A stretch of DNA of 62,962 bases from Fibrobacter succinogenes (GCA_902791475.1 CADAWC010000038.1:1-62962), one strand, 5' to 3'; numbered from the stretch's first letter, positions 33,698 through 42,704 are shown. Made by a program: numbers and translations. Notes: generated from the sequence alone by a model not told the origin.

Positions 33698-34741
33698 ATG
33701 CGTTTCGGATTTTTACATATCTTGATTTGCTGTTCTGCCGTTTTTGCTCAAACCGTTTCCGACACGGTCTCGTTTGTCAACTTCGAAAATCGCGAAGTTG
33801 GTGTTTATGGCAATGCGGAGGCTAAGGAAGATTTCAAGCGCAACACCGCGGATAAAAGCTGGTGGTATGCGATGGACAAGAACAACGGCGAAAATTCCAA
33901 GATTGTCTATGACGGCGTGGCGCACGGCAATGTGCTGCAGCTTAAGTACCCCAAGGGTTGCGTTGGCCCGAATGATAACGATACTCCCGCATGTGCGGCG
34001 CAAATCATACAGCCGCTTGTAAAAACTGCCGATACGATGTGGAGTGCGTACGATATTTTCTTCGAGGAAGGTTTTGAATTCCAGTTGGGCGGCAAGCTTC
34101 CGGGGCTTTGTGGCGGCAAGTGCTATACGGGGAACGCGATGCCTGAAACAGGCGACGGCTGGAGTGCCCGCATCATGTGGCGCAAGGGTGGGAACGCTGT
34201 CCAGCTGATTTATTTCATGGGGCAACGTTCTGAATACGGCGACGATTTCAAGTGGAATCTCGGCGGTAAAAATCCGCAAGCGCAATTTACCGTGGGCAAG
34301 TGGCACCGCATTGTAAATAAAGTCTCAATGAACTCCGTGTCGGCCCCCGGAAAAGGTGATAAGAATGGTCGCGTGCAGACGTGGCTTGATGGTGAACTTG
34401 TTCTAGATGTCGATACGCTCCGCCTCCGCGATTATGATACTTTGCATGTCGATAAATTCTACCTTTCTACGTTCCATGGCGGGAGCAGTACAGAATGGGC
34501 TCCGACGCACGATAATTTTATACGATTTGACAATTTTACGGTTTCGACCGATTCTATAGCGGTGACTCTTGATAACGAGGGGGCTGTTGGTTTGAATAAA
34601 TGGTGGCGAGAAAATCGTCGCGCCGTCTCAAAGTCTGTTAAGCTGTATCGCGTTAATGGTTCGCTAGTTGGTCGTGGCCTTCTCTCTGAAGCTAAAATGC
34701 TTCAACTCAAGAACGGCAAGCGTGTGAAAATTGTGCGATAA
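33698..34741 (+). CDS. Secreted polysaccharide lyase-like protein (PL14-type)
   Basis: 347 residues from ATG 33698. Signal peptide MRFGFLHILICCSAVFAQ. A jelly-roll body with GGKLPGLCGGKCYTG, DGWSARIMWRKGG, GQRSEYGDDF and VQTWLDGELVLD matches the PL14/alginate-lyase-like group that cleaves uronic-acid polymers. The C-terminus (VKLYRVNGSLVGRGLL) is a sorting-like tail. The substrate is not determinable. The longer frame from 33617 lacks a signal-peptide start, so 33698 is chosen. Divergent from the DUF4434 gene. Confidence 0.8.
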   Translation: MRFGFLHILICCSAVFAQTVSDTVSFVNFENREVGVYGNAEAKEDFKRNTADKSWWYAMDKNNGENSKIVYDGVAHGNVLQLKYPKGCVGPNDNDTPACAAQIIQPLVKTADTMWSAYDIFFEEGFEFQLGGKLPGLCGGKCYTGNAMPETGDGWSARIMWRKGGNAVQLIYFMGQRSEYGDDFKWNLGGKNPQAQFTVGKWHRIVNKVSMNSVSAPGKGDKNGRVQTWLDGELVLDVDTLRLRDYDTLHVDKFYLSTFHGGSSTEWAPTHDNFIRFDNFTVSTDSIAVTLDNEGAVGLNKWWRENRRAVSKSVKLYRVNGSLVGRGLLSEAKMLQLKNGKRVKIVR

Positions 34742-34769
34742 AAAAACACCGGATTTCTCCGGTGTCTTT
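34741..34769. terminator. Terminator between PL14-like gene and rubrerythrin
   Basis: Perfect stem ACACCGGA/TCCGGTGT, loop TTTC. T-run is better on the minus strand (TTTTTTT), so it can serve the rubrerythrin gene as well as the PL14-like gene. Confidence 0.75.
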
Positions 34770-34842
34770 ACGAATGTAATGAGAACGAACTGCGTGGCGT
34801 CTTGTTGCAACAAGACGCGCTTCTTGTCGCGACTCTCGGCTT

Positions 34843-35382
34843 TTAGAAGTTCTCTTCGTGGACTTCGAAGTAGGCTTGCGGATGAGCGCAGACGGGGCAG
34901 ACTTCCGGGGCCTTCGTTCCGACCACGATGTGTCCGCAGTTGCGGCATTCCCAAACCTTGACTTCGCTCTTTTCGAAGACCTTGGCCGTTTCCACATTTT
35001 TAAGGAGGGCGCGGTAGCGTTCTTCGTGCATCTTTTCGATGGCGGCGACCATGCGGAACTTCTTGGCGAGTGCGGTGAAGCCTTCTTCTTCGGCGGTTTT
35101 CGCGAAGCCTTCGTACATGTCGGTCCATTCGTAATTTTCGCCTTCGGCGGCGGCCTTCAGATTCTGGGCGGTGTCGCCGATGCCTTCGAGTTCCTTGAAC
35201 CAAAGCTTGGCGTGTTCCTTTTCGTTGTCGGCTGTTTTCTGGAACAATGCAGCGATCTGTTCAAAACCGTCCTTTTTGGCGCGGCTTGCAAAGTAGGTGT
35301 ACTTGTTGCGGGCCTGGGATTCGCCGGCGAATGCTGCTTCAAGGTTCTTTTCGGTTTGGGTTCCTGCGTATTTGTTTGCCAT
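34843..35382 (-). CDS. rbr: Rubrerythrin
   Basis: 179 residues. A diiron ferritin-like domain with ExxH motifs NEKEHAKLW and IEKMHEERY, then a rubredoxin-like centre CRNCGHI and CPVCAHPQ. It reduces H2O2 in anaerobes in the cytoplasm. AAGGGAG precedes the ATG. A -10-like TATATT is visible about 35 nt upstream. Monocistronic, and normal in length for the family. The 300-bp spacer to 35679 is AT-rich and contains a run of ACTAATGAC-like words (35648-35677). Confidence 0.96.
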   Translation of the reverse strand: MANKYAGTQTEKNLEAAFAGESQARNKYTYFASRAKKDGFEQIAALFQKTADNEKEHAKLWFKELEGIGDTAQNLKAAAEGENYEWTDMYEGFAKTAEEEGFTALAKKFRMVAAIEKMHEERYRALLKNVETAKVFEKSEVKVWECRNCGHIVVGTKAPEVCPVCAHPQAYFEVHEENF

Positions 35383-35647
35383 AAAAACTCCCTTATTTGA
35401 TAGGTTTTGTTTCTAATATACCTCATTTTGTTGCTGTGTGGAAATTTTTATGACGCATTTTTGTAATAAGTTGGAGTAAGCCGATTTTGTTAAATGATAC
35501 GGGGTGTATCTTTTAGTATTTAAAAATGAAAAATATTTGTTAAAATCCTTAAAAATTTGAAATTTTCTTTAATTTTGTATCATTTTAATATTGCGTGCGC
35601 TTGGAGAGAAATCTAAATTTATACATGTAAGAACGGATGTTCTAACC

Positions 35648-35677
35648 CAAAACTAATGACCAATAACTAATGACTAC
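35648..35677. repeat. Degenerate AACTAATGAC word repeat
   Basis: AACTAATGACCAATAACTAA then TGACTAC, ending 2 nt before the TIGR02147 start codon, so it lies in the 5' leader of that gene. A similar family is seen at 60231-60262 (AGTCATTGGTCA). Confidence 0.5.
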
Positions 35678-35679
35678 TT

Positions 35680-36513
35680 ATGAAACCGATAACAGAATAT
35701 AAGGATTACCGCCTGTACATGCAGGACTTTTACGAAGAGCGTAAAAGGACGAGCGCATTTTCGTGGCGTGAGTTTTCCAAGCTGGCGGGGTTCAAGTCGC
35801 CGGTTTACCTAAAGCTTGTTTGCGAAGGCAAGAGTAGCTTGAGTCTCGTCAAGATGGAACAGGTTGCACATGCGATGGGGCTTGCGGGGCACGAGTTTGC
35901 TTACTTCACGCAAATGGTCAAGTTCGGCAATGCAACGAAGGACTCTGTGAAAAAAGAGGCGCTTCTTGAAATGCAGAAGATTGCTCGCGAGCATCAAGTG
36001 CGCGTTGTCGATGCGGAATCATTTGAATTTTATGAATCGTGGAAAAATCCGACGATTCGCGAACTTGCTCCGATGATGCCTGGAAAGCGTCCGCTCGAAG
36101 TGGCGAAAACTTGCCATCAGGTGATTTCTGCTGAACAGGTGCGAGATTCGCTTGCGTTCCTGGTGCAGACGGGGTTTCTCAAGCGCGAGGCGGAACATAC
36201 TTATGTGCAGACGGAAAAGACTGTCATCGGCACAAAAGAATCGCTTCCCATTGCGGTTCGCGGCATGCACAAAGAAATGGCATCGCTTGCGAGAACGGCT
36301 ATCGACAAGTTCCCGATTGAAGAACGTCATTTCACGGGGGCAACGCTTGGGCTTTGCGAAGAAGCCTACGCCCGCATTTCGCAGGAGTTGGACGCGTTTG
36401 TACGCAAGGTGGCAAACATCGCTGCCGAATATGAAAACATCAACCAAGTTTATCGACTGAATCTTCAGTTGTTCCCTTTAACAAAAAAAGTTCAGGAGGA
36501 ATCTCATGAATAA
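35680..36513 (+). CDS. TIGR02147-family regulator
   Basis: 277 residues. MKPITEYKDYRLYMQDFYEERK and FSWREFSKLAGFKSPVYLKLV match the TIGR02147 family, which is named for and greatly expanded in Fibrobacter. The N-terminus looks like an HTH domain and the C-terminal part is helical. Such proteins are found next to exported proteins. Here the last 8 nt overlap the start of the lipoprotein gene (36506), so the pair is almost certainly coupled. The regulatory target is not known; the neighbour is the likely one. Confidence 0.9.
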   Translation: MKPITEYKDYRLYMQDFYEERKRTSAFSWREFSKLAGFKSPVYLKLVCEGKSSLSLVKMEQVAHAMGLAGHEFAYFTQMVKFGNATKDSVKKEALLEMQKIAREHQVRVVDAESFEFYESWKNPTIRELAPMMPGKRPLEVAKTCHQVISAEQVRDSLAFLVQTGFLKREAEHTYVQTEKTVIGTKESLPIAVRGMHKEMASLARTAIDKFPIEERHFTGATLGLCEEAYARISQELDAFVRKVANIAAEYENINQVYRLNLQLFPLTKKVQEESHE

Positions 36514-37795
36514 CGTAATTAAATTCACTATGGCTGCGGGAGTTCTCGCTTTAATGGGTTGCACCGACAACAATGTCAGTGGTGCTGCGATTGAGGGTAA
36601 TGCTGTTGCTCAAAACAGCAGTTCGTCGAAAGCAAACGGCAGTAGCAATTCGATGAAAGGACCTTCTCAGATTGTCTTTTCCACCAAAGCAACAGAGGTG
36701 TTGAATGTTGACAATGCCGATATTTCTGTCTATGGCGAAGAAAACGGCGCTGAAGCGGGTTGCACGGCTGATGGAAAATCTTTTGAGGCAAAACTCAAGG
36801 TAAATGATGGCCTTGTTGAAAACTCCATAGAAATGAAAAACTTTGGAAGCTCTTGTGATAGCGTGCTTGCGGAATTTGTCGCATCGTGCCAATCCAGGGC
36901 GCTTGTTTTCAATGGTAGTAATAACAAAGAATCCTGTGATGAACATGGTAATGTGATTGCCTATTGCGTTGATGATAGAGCCGTTGCTATGACAATATGC
37001 ACGAATAATGTTCCTGGAACTTGCACAACAAAGCCTGCGAAAACCACCATTGATTTCAACGAACTATTTAAGGATTTCTCGAAGTTCTCGGGTGAAGTGT
37101 GCAACGCTATTTCCAAAGGCGCTAGCTCAACGACGGGGCGTTTTACAACTCCGTCTTCGTCATCGCACGATGAGTCTAGTTCGAGCATTGAACCGCAGGA
37201 TCCGGATACATTGAACGTAATTGCCATACCAAGGGACACTACCCCCATCGACACAGCTGCATTCACGTTAGACAAATATACGGCGCAATTTACAGATGAT
37301 CCGAGTGAGCTTTCGTTCGACGAACATGTACTAGCCTACAACGGAGGTCTCCCCTCAACGGCATATTTAGACGAAGACATTGAACAGAATCGTTCCGGCA
37401 TCAATCTATTTTTGAAAGAAATCAACGTTTCTGATATCGGCAACTATTTCCCAATGACGGCAGCCATTGTCGGAAACAGAACTCCAAAAGAAAACTGCAA
37501 AACATTCCTTGTTTTGAGTCACGATGGAGCGCAACCCACAGGACACGTGTTGAGCAAAATTTCCAAAGGGAGCATCGAAATATCATCTGTTAATCCGGGA
37601 GGACCATGCATGCAGACGGCAATGTACTTCCCGATTGCATTCCTTGTCGAAGATTGCGACGGCCTCCTTGACGAAAACGCAGAATTTTCGTACAATCGAT
37701 TTACAAGTAAAACTTGGGCCTGCGAAACATTGGGTAGCCCAACCAAGAAAGCGAGAGCATACGGTGAATGGTACCGTGCAGACTTGGCAAAATAA
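36506..37795 (+). CDS. Lipoprotein paired with TIGR02147 regulator
   Basis: 429 residues. Lipobox ALMGC at residues 15-19 (MNNVIKFTMAAGVLALMGC). Ser-rich linkers near 45-55 and 210-230, with two Cys-containing globular parts. AGGAGG lies a few bases upstream inside the regulator gene. Ends at 37795, 40 bp before a strong terminator palindrome. No domain is recognised; surface-exposed location is inferred. Confidence 0.83.
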   Translation: MNNVIKFTMAAGVLALMGCTDNNVSGAAIEGNAVAQNSSSSKANGSSNSMKGPSQIVFSTKATEVLNVDNADISVYGEENGAEAGCTADGKSFEAKLKVNDGLVENSIEMKNFGSSCDSVLAEFVASCQSRALVFNGSNNKESCDEHGNVIAYCVDDRAVAMTICTNNVPGTCTTKPAKTTIDFNELFKDFSKFSGEVCNAISKGASSTTGRFTTPSSSSHDESSSSIEPQDPDTLNVIAIPRDTTPIDTAAFTLDKYTAQFTDDPSELSFDEHVLAYNGGLPSTAYLDEDIEQNRSGINLFLKEINVSDIGNYFPMTAAIVGNRTPKENCKTFLVLSHDGAQPTGHVLSKISKGSIEISSVNPGGPCMQTAMYFPIAFLVEDCDGLLDENAEFSYNRFTSKTWACETLGSPTKKARAYGEWYRADLAK

Positions 37796-37835
37796 ATCAA
37801 GTATCAAGCCGCTCTCTTTAAATTAATACTAGATT

Positions 37836-37865
37836 GTTCTCCGTACAGTACGGAGAACTTTTTTT
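37836..37865. promoter_or_regulatory. Terminator-like palindrome ending on the cysK start codon
   Basis: GTTCTCCGTAC / GTACGGAGAAC (arms 37836-37846 and 37848-37858) then TTTTTTT (37859-37865) and ATG at 37866. It ends the lipoprotein transcript. The only candidate Shine-Dalgarno for cysK (GGAG) is buried in the 3' arm. Confidence 0.8.
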
Positions 37866-38786
37866 ATGGCTATTTACAACAACATTCTCGAAACGATTGG
37901 CAATACGCCGCTCGTCCGCATCAACAAGCTCAACAAGGGCGAAGCCGAAGTCTATGTGAAGCTCGAAATGTTCAACCCGCTCGGTAGCGCAAAGGACCGT
38001 GTGGCGCTCAACATGATTAATCGTGCCGAACAAGAAGGCAAGCTCAAGCCGGGTGCGCTCATCATTGAACCGACGAGCGGTAACACGGGTGTGGGCCTTG
38101 CTTATGTCGGTGCCGTCAAGGGCTACAAGGTGGTGCTCACGATGCCGGATTCCATGAGCATGGAACGCCGTATGCTCCTCAAGTCGCTCGGTGCCGAAGT
38201 CGTGCTGACCGAAGGTGCAAAGGGCATGGCGGGTTGCATCGCGAAGGCGAACGAAATCGCTGCTGCCAATCCGGGGAGCTTTATTCCGCAGCAGTTCGAC
38301 AATCCCGCAAATCCCGAAGCGCATTACCGCACGACCGGTCCGGAAATCTGGCGCGATACGGATGGCAAGGTGGACGTGTTCATTGCAACCGCAGGTACGG
38401 GCGGAACTGTTTCTGGTACGGCAAAATTCCTCAAGGAAAAGAATCCGAACATCTACGTGATTGCGATTGAACCGGATGATTCTCCGATGATTTCTAAGGG
38501 TGTTGCGGGGCCGCACAAGATTCAGGGCATCGGTGCAAACTTTGTTCCAAAAAATTACGATCCGAAGGTGATTGACGAAGTGTATCTCACAAGTACCGAG
38601 AAGGCGGGGAACGCCGCTCGCGCTGCCGCTGCCGAAGAAGGAATTTTCGTTGGGATTTCGTCGGGTGCAGCTCTCGAATGTGCGCTTACGGTCGCGAAGC
38701 GCCCAGAATTCAAGGGCAAGCGCATTGTCGCAGTGCTTCCGGATACTGGTGAACGCTACCTCAGCACCTGGCTTTGGAACACGTAA
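37866..38786 (+). CDS. cysK: Cysteine synthase A (O-acetylserine sulfhydrylase)
   Basis: 306 residues. PLP-dependent, makes cysteine from O-acetylserine and sulfide. TIGNTPLVRI at 10-19, PLP-lysine at K43 in NPLGSAKDR, phosphate-loop/substrate motif TSGNTG near 70 and the GTGGT motif near 178 are all seen. The start codon follows directly a U-tract of a terminator palindrome; no other Shine-Dalgarno is visible. Convergent to CotH with a shared terminator at 38871-38902. Confidence 0.97.
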   Translation: MAIYNNILETIGNTPLVRINKLNKGEAEVYVKLEMFNPLGSAKDRVALNMINRAEQEGKLKPGALIIEPTSGNTGVGLAYVGAVKGYKVVLTMPDSMSMERRMLLKSLGAEVVLTEGAKGMAGCIAKANEIAAANPGSFIPQQFDNPANPEAHYRTTGPEIWRDTDGKVDVFIATAGTGGTVSGTAKFLKEKNPNIYVIAIEPDDSPMISKGVAGPHKIQGIGANFVPKNYDPKVIDEVYLTSTEKAGNAARAAAAEEGIFVGISSGAALECALTVAKRPEFKGKRIVAVLPDTGERYLSTWLWNT

Positions 38787-38803
38787 TTATTACCTTGGGC
38801 GCA

Positions 38804-38833
38804 ATGTCACCCCGGCCATCGTGCCGGGGTCGC
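38804..38833 (+). repeat. Family A repeat
   Basis: TGTCACCCCGGCC, loop, GTGCCGGGGTCGC. Located 18 nt after the cysK stop. Confidence 0.55.
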
Positions 38834-38870
38834 TATACACATTTCTGATTGCTGATACATAAAAAAAGGA

Positions 38871-38902
38871 AAATGCCGACTCTCAATCGTGAGTCGGCAT
38901 TT
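38871..38902. terminator. Bidirectional terminator between cysK and cotH
   Basis: Perfect 12-bp stem AAATGCCGACTC / GAGTCGGCATTT with an 8-nt loop. On the minus strand a TTTTTTT run follows. Confidence 0.85.
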
Positions 38903-38930
38903 CTATTAAGTGAGGAATTTTTTTAAGAGG

Positions 38931-40766
38931 TCATTTGGAAAGCATCTTGCCATTAAGCGTTGCGATCCAGTGCCTGTTGCGAGCCTTGGCCGGAATTTCG
39001 ATGTTGGTCGTTCCGGTCTTAATTTGGGTCTTGTACAAAACAGTACCGTTCAAATCGACTAGGGCAAACTTGCCGCCGAGATCCGTGTGGATTTCGAGGT
39101 AGTTGCCAATGACCACGAAGAAGTTTGTCGGCGAGAGCCTGCTGAGATCGTCGTAGTTGATGTTCAGCGGAATCGAGTCTTTGTTCTTGTCGTCATTTTG
39201 CCAATCGGGTTCATGGATTGACGGATCCACAGGAGCCATCGCAATGGGTGTTGTCGGTTCCTTGAAACCAAGCTGTTCGTCCATCCACTGCATTCTTTCT
39301 TTCATCTTCTTGCGGAGATGTTCAAATTCTCCATCCCACGTGGTTGCGTTGTAGCCACCCATAGCCATGCCGAAGCCGCCGCTGCTGCTGTTGCAGTATT
39401 TCATTGGTTGCGGATCGGCATCGTTCTGACCACTAGCCTTGCCCAAGTTCGGCCAACGTTTGAAGTTTCTGTCGGCTGCGTTCTTGAGGTACGTCTTCAT
39501 GGAATCGAGGTAGAGATCCAAAGTCTTGGTGTGCCAAACGCCACTGCGGAGTTCTGCCCAGCGTTTCTTCAATTCACTTTGGTAGTGACTGTCCTTCCAC
39601 ATGCCAAGGAGCCAGTTTGGGGCCTTGAGGGAGCTACCCATGCCCCACATGCCGCCATTGCCTGACTTTTGGCTGTTTTCGATTTGCCAGCCGCTTGTGC
39701 CGGAAGTTCCAAAGCCGTTTCCGCCACCACCGAAACCACCACCGAAGCCGCCGCCCCACATGCCACCGCCGTTATTGCCTCCGCCATTTTCGGGCTGGCT
39801 GCCATTACTCATGGCGAGGTTAAAGTCCCAAGCCGGGCCAAGTGTTACCTTGCCTTCCGTCTTGACTCCGTTCTTGTCGGTTTTGTCCTTTGGCTTGTGC
39901 AAGAAGAAACTGCACCAGTAGGAGTCCGCGTTGTTCGTCACTTCTTCGTGCAAGACATAGTCCAGAGCCGATGTCATATCCACGTAGTTTTCATAGCCTT
40001 GACCGTTCTTGCCGTTCTTGAACAAGCCTTCAAGATCGTTCAGGTAATTTTTCAGGTAATCTTCCTGTTGCTTTTGGATGTTTTCCTTTTTGGGGTAGTG
40101 CAAAATGACGTTTAAACCGTCAGAAGTGTTAAAGCCTTCCTTTTCGATGGGGCCACTGCCTGCGCCACCGGTGTTGGTGCCCGTTTTGTCAAAAGCCCAA
40201 ATGTAGCCGCCGGTCACGTCTTCGCCGCTAACGTCAGTTTCTTTGAGCTTGCTTACGTTCACGCGATACTTGCCGCGTTTGATTTTTTCAATAAGCACGT
40301 ACACGCCGCGGTAAACGCCGTTGATGTACAAGTCGAAATGCTTGGTGCGTGGGCTGTAGTGGCCTGCTTGTCTAAAGAGCCAGTGGGCGAGAGCGTTTCG
40401 CATCATGCTCTTGTCTACATAAGGACCATGGAAAACCCAGTCGTCTGCAGGCGGGAGCCCGAACAGGCTGACGTCAAGACCTTCACCTTTTTCGTCACGG
40501 ACTTCTACGCCATAGCCTGGCTTCGGGAACAAGGCGGATGATTGCCCTCTTACCTTGATGCCAATGTCATAAAGCGTACCTTTGGCACTGTCTGCAACGG
40601 AATTTGTTTTCCCGTCGAGCACGCGCATTGTTGCAGGAATTTTTTCGGTGACATTTTTGTCAAGGCATTTGCCTTTGGTATCAACGAAAAGAATCGGTAA
40701 GTCGTACGTTTGCGCAAGGGACATCCCTGCCGCAAAGCAACACGATAATAGGGCTTTTTTTAGCAT
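38931..40766 (-). CDS. CotH-family secreted protein
   Basis: 611 residues from ATG 40766. Signal peptide MLKKALLSCCFAAGMSLAQ. CotH kinase core with IKVRGQSSALFPKPGYGVEV, LINGVYRGVYVLIEKIKRG and GPAWDFNLAMSN (the DFD-like metal motif variant WDFN). A Gly/Asn-rich insert spans about 325-375. The C-terminus (FALVDLNGTVLYKTQI ... ATLNGKMLSK) is a sorting-like tail. CotH proteins phosphorylate secreted proteins in Bacillus; in Fibrobacter the substrate is unknown. An AAGGAG lies 12 nt upstream of the ATG. Confidence 0.86.
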   Translation of the reverse strand: MLKKALLSCCFAAGMSLAQTYDLPILFVDTKGKCLDKNVTEKIPATMRVLDGKTNSVADSAKGTLYDIGIKVRGQSSALFPKPGYGVEVRDEKGEGLDVSLFGLPPADDWVFHGPYVDKSMMRNALAHWLFRQAGHYSPRTKHFDLYINGVYRGVYVLIEKIKRGKYRVNVSKLKETDVSGEDVTGGYIWAFDKTGTNTGGAGSGPIEKEGFNTSDGLNVILHYPKKENIQKQQEDYLKNYLNDLEGLFKNGKNGQGYENYVDMTSALDYVLHEEVTNNADSYWCSFFLHKPKDKTDKNGVKTEGKVTLGPAWDFNLAMSNGSQPENGGGNNGGGMWGGGFGGGFGGGGNGFGTSGTSGWQIENSQKSGNGGMWGMGSSLKAPNWLLGMWKDSHYQSELKKRWAELRSGVWHTKTLDLYLDSMKTYLKNAADRNFKRWPNLGKASGQNDADPQPMKYCNSSSGGFGMAMGGYNATTWDGEFEHLRKKMKERMQWMDEQLGFKEPTTPIAMAPVDPSIHEPDWQNDDKNKDSIPLNINYDDLSRLSPTNFFVVIGNYLEIHTDLGGKFALVDLNGTVLYKTQIKTGTTNIEIPAKARNRHWIATLNGKMLSK

Positions 40767-40798
40767 AATGTATCCACACTCCTTATCCATCTCTTCTA

Positions 40799-40837
40799 AA
40801 AATAAATGCACCCTCGTTGAAAGGGTGCGTTTATTTC
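40799..40837 (-). terminator. Terminator of the SpoU-type methyltransferase gene
   Basis: AAATGCACCC...GGGTGCGTTTATTT with AT-rich outer pairing, located 60 nt after the stop at 40899 on the minus strand. Confidence 0.65.
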
Positions 40838-40898
40838 TGTTTACACGTTGTTTGTGTTTACAACTTTACAACGGCTAATTTCGCGCGTTTTGTGCAAA

Positions 40899-42014
40899 TT
40901 ATGCTTTGATGCGCAAGCGAGCGTATTCGTAAAGGCCGAGCGAAAGGGCTACAGATGCGTTGTACGAATGAGCTTCGGGCTTCATCGGGATGCGGAGTAC
41001 GGCGTCGCATTGCTTTTTGATGAACGGGGGGAGGCCTACGTCTTCGCCACCGACGGCGAGCACCACGTGGTCAGCAAAGTCGAATCCGGCGAGGTTTGTT
41101 TCGGTGTCGGCATCGAGCCCGAGAATCTGGTAGCCGGCCATTTTGAGTTCGCCGATAGCGCCTTCAAGATTGTCCGGACGGCAGATGCGGAGTTTTTCAA
41201 GTGCGCCTGCGGAAGTGCGGGCGACGCTCGGGGTAATGCCGCACATGCCCTTTGCGGGGAGGAGCAAAATATCGACGCCCAAAGCAAGCGAGCTACGGAT
41301 GCAAGCTCCGAGGTTACGCGGGTCTTCGATGTTTGTGGCAACGGCGATGAGCTTCTTTTCGCCCGTGTCACGGGCTTTGAAGAATTCTTCGCGGACGTCC
41401 ATCCAGTTCAGGAGTTCCTTCTCGTTCATGAGGGCGACAACGCCGTGGTTCGGGCGGGCGTAGCTGTCGAGAATCTTGGAATCGACCTGCTGCACATGCA
41501 CATGGGCGCGCTTGGCGAGCTTCTGGAGTTCGTAGAGTTTCGGGTTGCCGGACTTGTGCATGAAGAGCACGCGGTGGACCTGGAGCGGGTTCTTGTTCAA
41601 AAGTTCTTCGACTTCCTTGATGCCACCGACGGCAACCTGCGGGGTTGCATCGGCATCACCGATTGCAGGCACGAAGTTTTCCTGATTTGCACGGCTTTTG
41701 TCAAATTCGCGGCGTTCGCCAAAATTGCGCTCGCCTTCAAAGCGCTTCGGGCGGTCGCCAAAGCTCGGACGGTCGCTGTCGAAACGGCTCGGGCGGTTTG
41801 CAAAGTTGTCGCGGTCGCGACGGAGGTGCGCCTGGCTACCGATGCCACCACGGCGTTCCTGTGAAAATTCGCGGCGTTCTGGAGCGCGTTCAGGTTCGTC
41901 CGGATGTTCGCGGTTGAACTTCGCCTCATCGAAAGTGGGGCGTGCTGTGCGGCCAAAGTGGCGTTTGCGATCGTTTCCAAAACCGCGACGGCTGTCGTCA
42001 TTATTGAAACTCAT
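40899..42014 (-). CDS. SpoU/TrmH-family RNA 2'-O-methyltransferase with disordered N-terminus
   Basis: 371 residues. The C-terminal 250 residues carry SPOUT motifs: NIEDPRNLGACIRS (motif 1), AVGGEDVGLPP (motif 2) and IPMKPEAHSYNASVALSLGL (motif 3, AdoMet knot). It is closest to the RlmB/TrmH group that methylates rRNA or tRNA ribose. The first 100 residues are Arg/Asp/Phe-rich and low complexity (RPSFGDRPKRFEGERNF), probably an RNA-binding disordered tail not found in E. coli RlmB. GGAG precedes the ATG. Confidence 0.9.
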   Translation of the reverse strand: MSFNNDDSRRGFGNDRKRHFGRTARPTFDEAKFNREHPDEPERAPERREFSQERRGGIGSQAHLRRDRDNFANRPSRFDSDRPSFGDRPKRFEGERNFGERREFDKSRANQENFVPAIGDADATPQVAVGGIKEVEELLNKNPLQVHRVLFMHKSGNPKLYELQKLAKRAHVHVQQVDSKILDSYARPNHGVVALMNEKELLNWMDVREEFFKARDTGEKKLIAVATNIEDPRNLGACIRSSLALGVDILLLPAKGMCGITPSVARTSAGALEKLRICRPDNLEGAIGELKMAGYQILGLDADTETNLAGFDFADHVVLAVGGEDVGLPPFIKKQCDAVLRIPMKPEAHSYNASVALSLGLYEYARLRIKA

Positions 42015-42043
42015 TTTCTGGATTCTCCATGAAAAGGTTTAAA

Positions 42044-42073
42044 TTGTCATGCCCGCCGCTGAGCGGGCATCTA
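42044..42073 (+). repeat. Family A repeat
   Basis: TTGTCATGCCCGCCGCTGAG then CGGGCATCTAC, in the spacer between the 5-FCL and methyltransferase genes. Confidence 0.6.
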
Positions 42074-42096
42074 CATTAAAAATTTAGAATTCCACG

Positions 42097-42681
42097 CTAG
42101 TACTTTTCTCGGCAGGCAATCACCGTGTGCATTTTCACATCGGTTTCTTTCTGCTCTAGCGGTTCCTTGGAAAGTTGCGCTGGAGTCATAATCCCTGCCT
42201 TAAATGCGTTTGGGTACTTGGCGAGGAACCTGTCGTAGTATCCCTTGCCGTGTCCTTGTCTGCTCCCGTCCCAATTGAACTTTACGCCTGGGACCAGGAA
42301 CACAGGAATGTCGCCTTCAAACTTCTCGATGCCTTCGCGGGGCTCCATGATTCCATAGCGCCCTTTGACCAAATCCTTCTTGTGGTTTGCAATCTTGTAG
42401 AAGTGCATAATGCCGTCTCCCTCGCACTTCGGGAGCAAAAGGCGTCCTTCGGTGGCGAGTTCCTCGAGAATCGGCATGATATTCGGCTCGCCCTTCATGG
42501 GGTAAAAAGCCGCGATGTACCGCGCATCGTGGTAGCCTGGAATGTCGTGGATTTCCTGCCACGGTTCCTTGATGATGTCATCGCCTTTTTTCATGCGACG
42601 CATCTTCAAGATCATCTCGACGATGGGGCTGCTGCCAAAAATCAGCAACACTAAGATTACAATAACGATGGACGCGGCCAT
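42097..42681 (-). CDS. Membrane-anchored 5-formyltetrahydrofolate cyclo-ligase-like protein
   Basis: 194 residues. The C-terminal two thirds match 5-FCL: AAFYPMKGEPNIMP near 57-70, FLVPGVKFNWDGSRQGHGKG with YYDRFLAKYPNAFKAG near 130-160, which include the ATP-binding GxGKGYYDR motif. The enzyme makes 5,10-methenyl-THF from 5-formyl-THF. Unusually, the N-terminus is a hydrophobic segment (SIVIVILVLLIFGSSPIVEM) where the family normally has a cytosolic helix with the conserved Lys. AAAGG is 7 nt before the ATG, so the start is supported. It is 23 nt from rnd on the same strand. Confidence 0.82.
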   Translation of the reverse strand: MAASIVIVILVLLIFGSSPIVEMILKMRRMKKGDDIIKEPWQEIHDIPGYHDARYIAAFYPMKGEPNIMPILEELATEGRLLLPKCEGDGIMHFYKIANHKKDLVKGRYGIMEPREGIEKFEGDIPVFLVPGVKFNWDGSRQGHGKGYYDRFLAKYPNAFKAGIMTPAQLSKEPLEQKETDVKMHTVIACREKY

Positions 42682-42704
42682 TTAAAAACCTTTATTTTGA
42701 GGCT

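Noticed and set aside
37836..37865. OAS/cysteine riboswitch before cysK
   Set aside because: Only a simple 11-bp palindrome with a U-tract is present, no larger aptamer-like fold.
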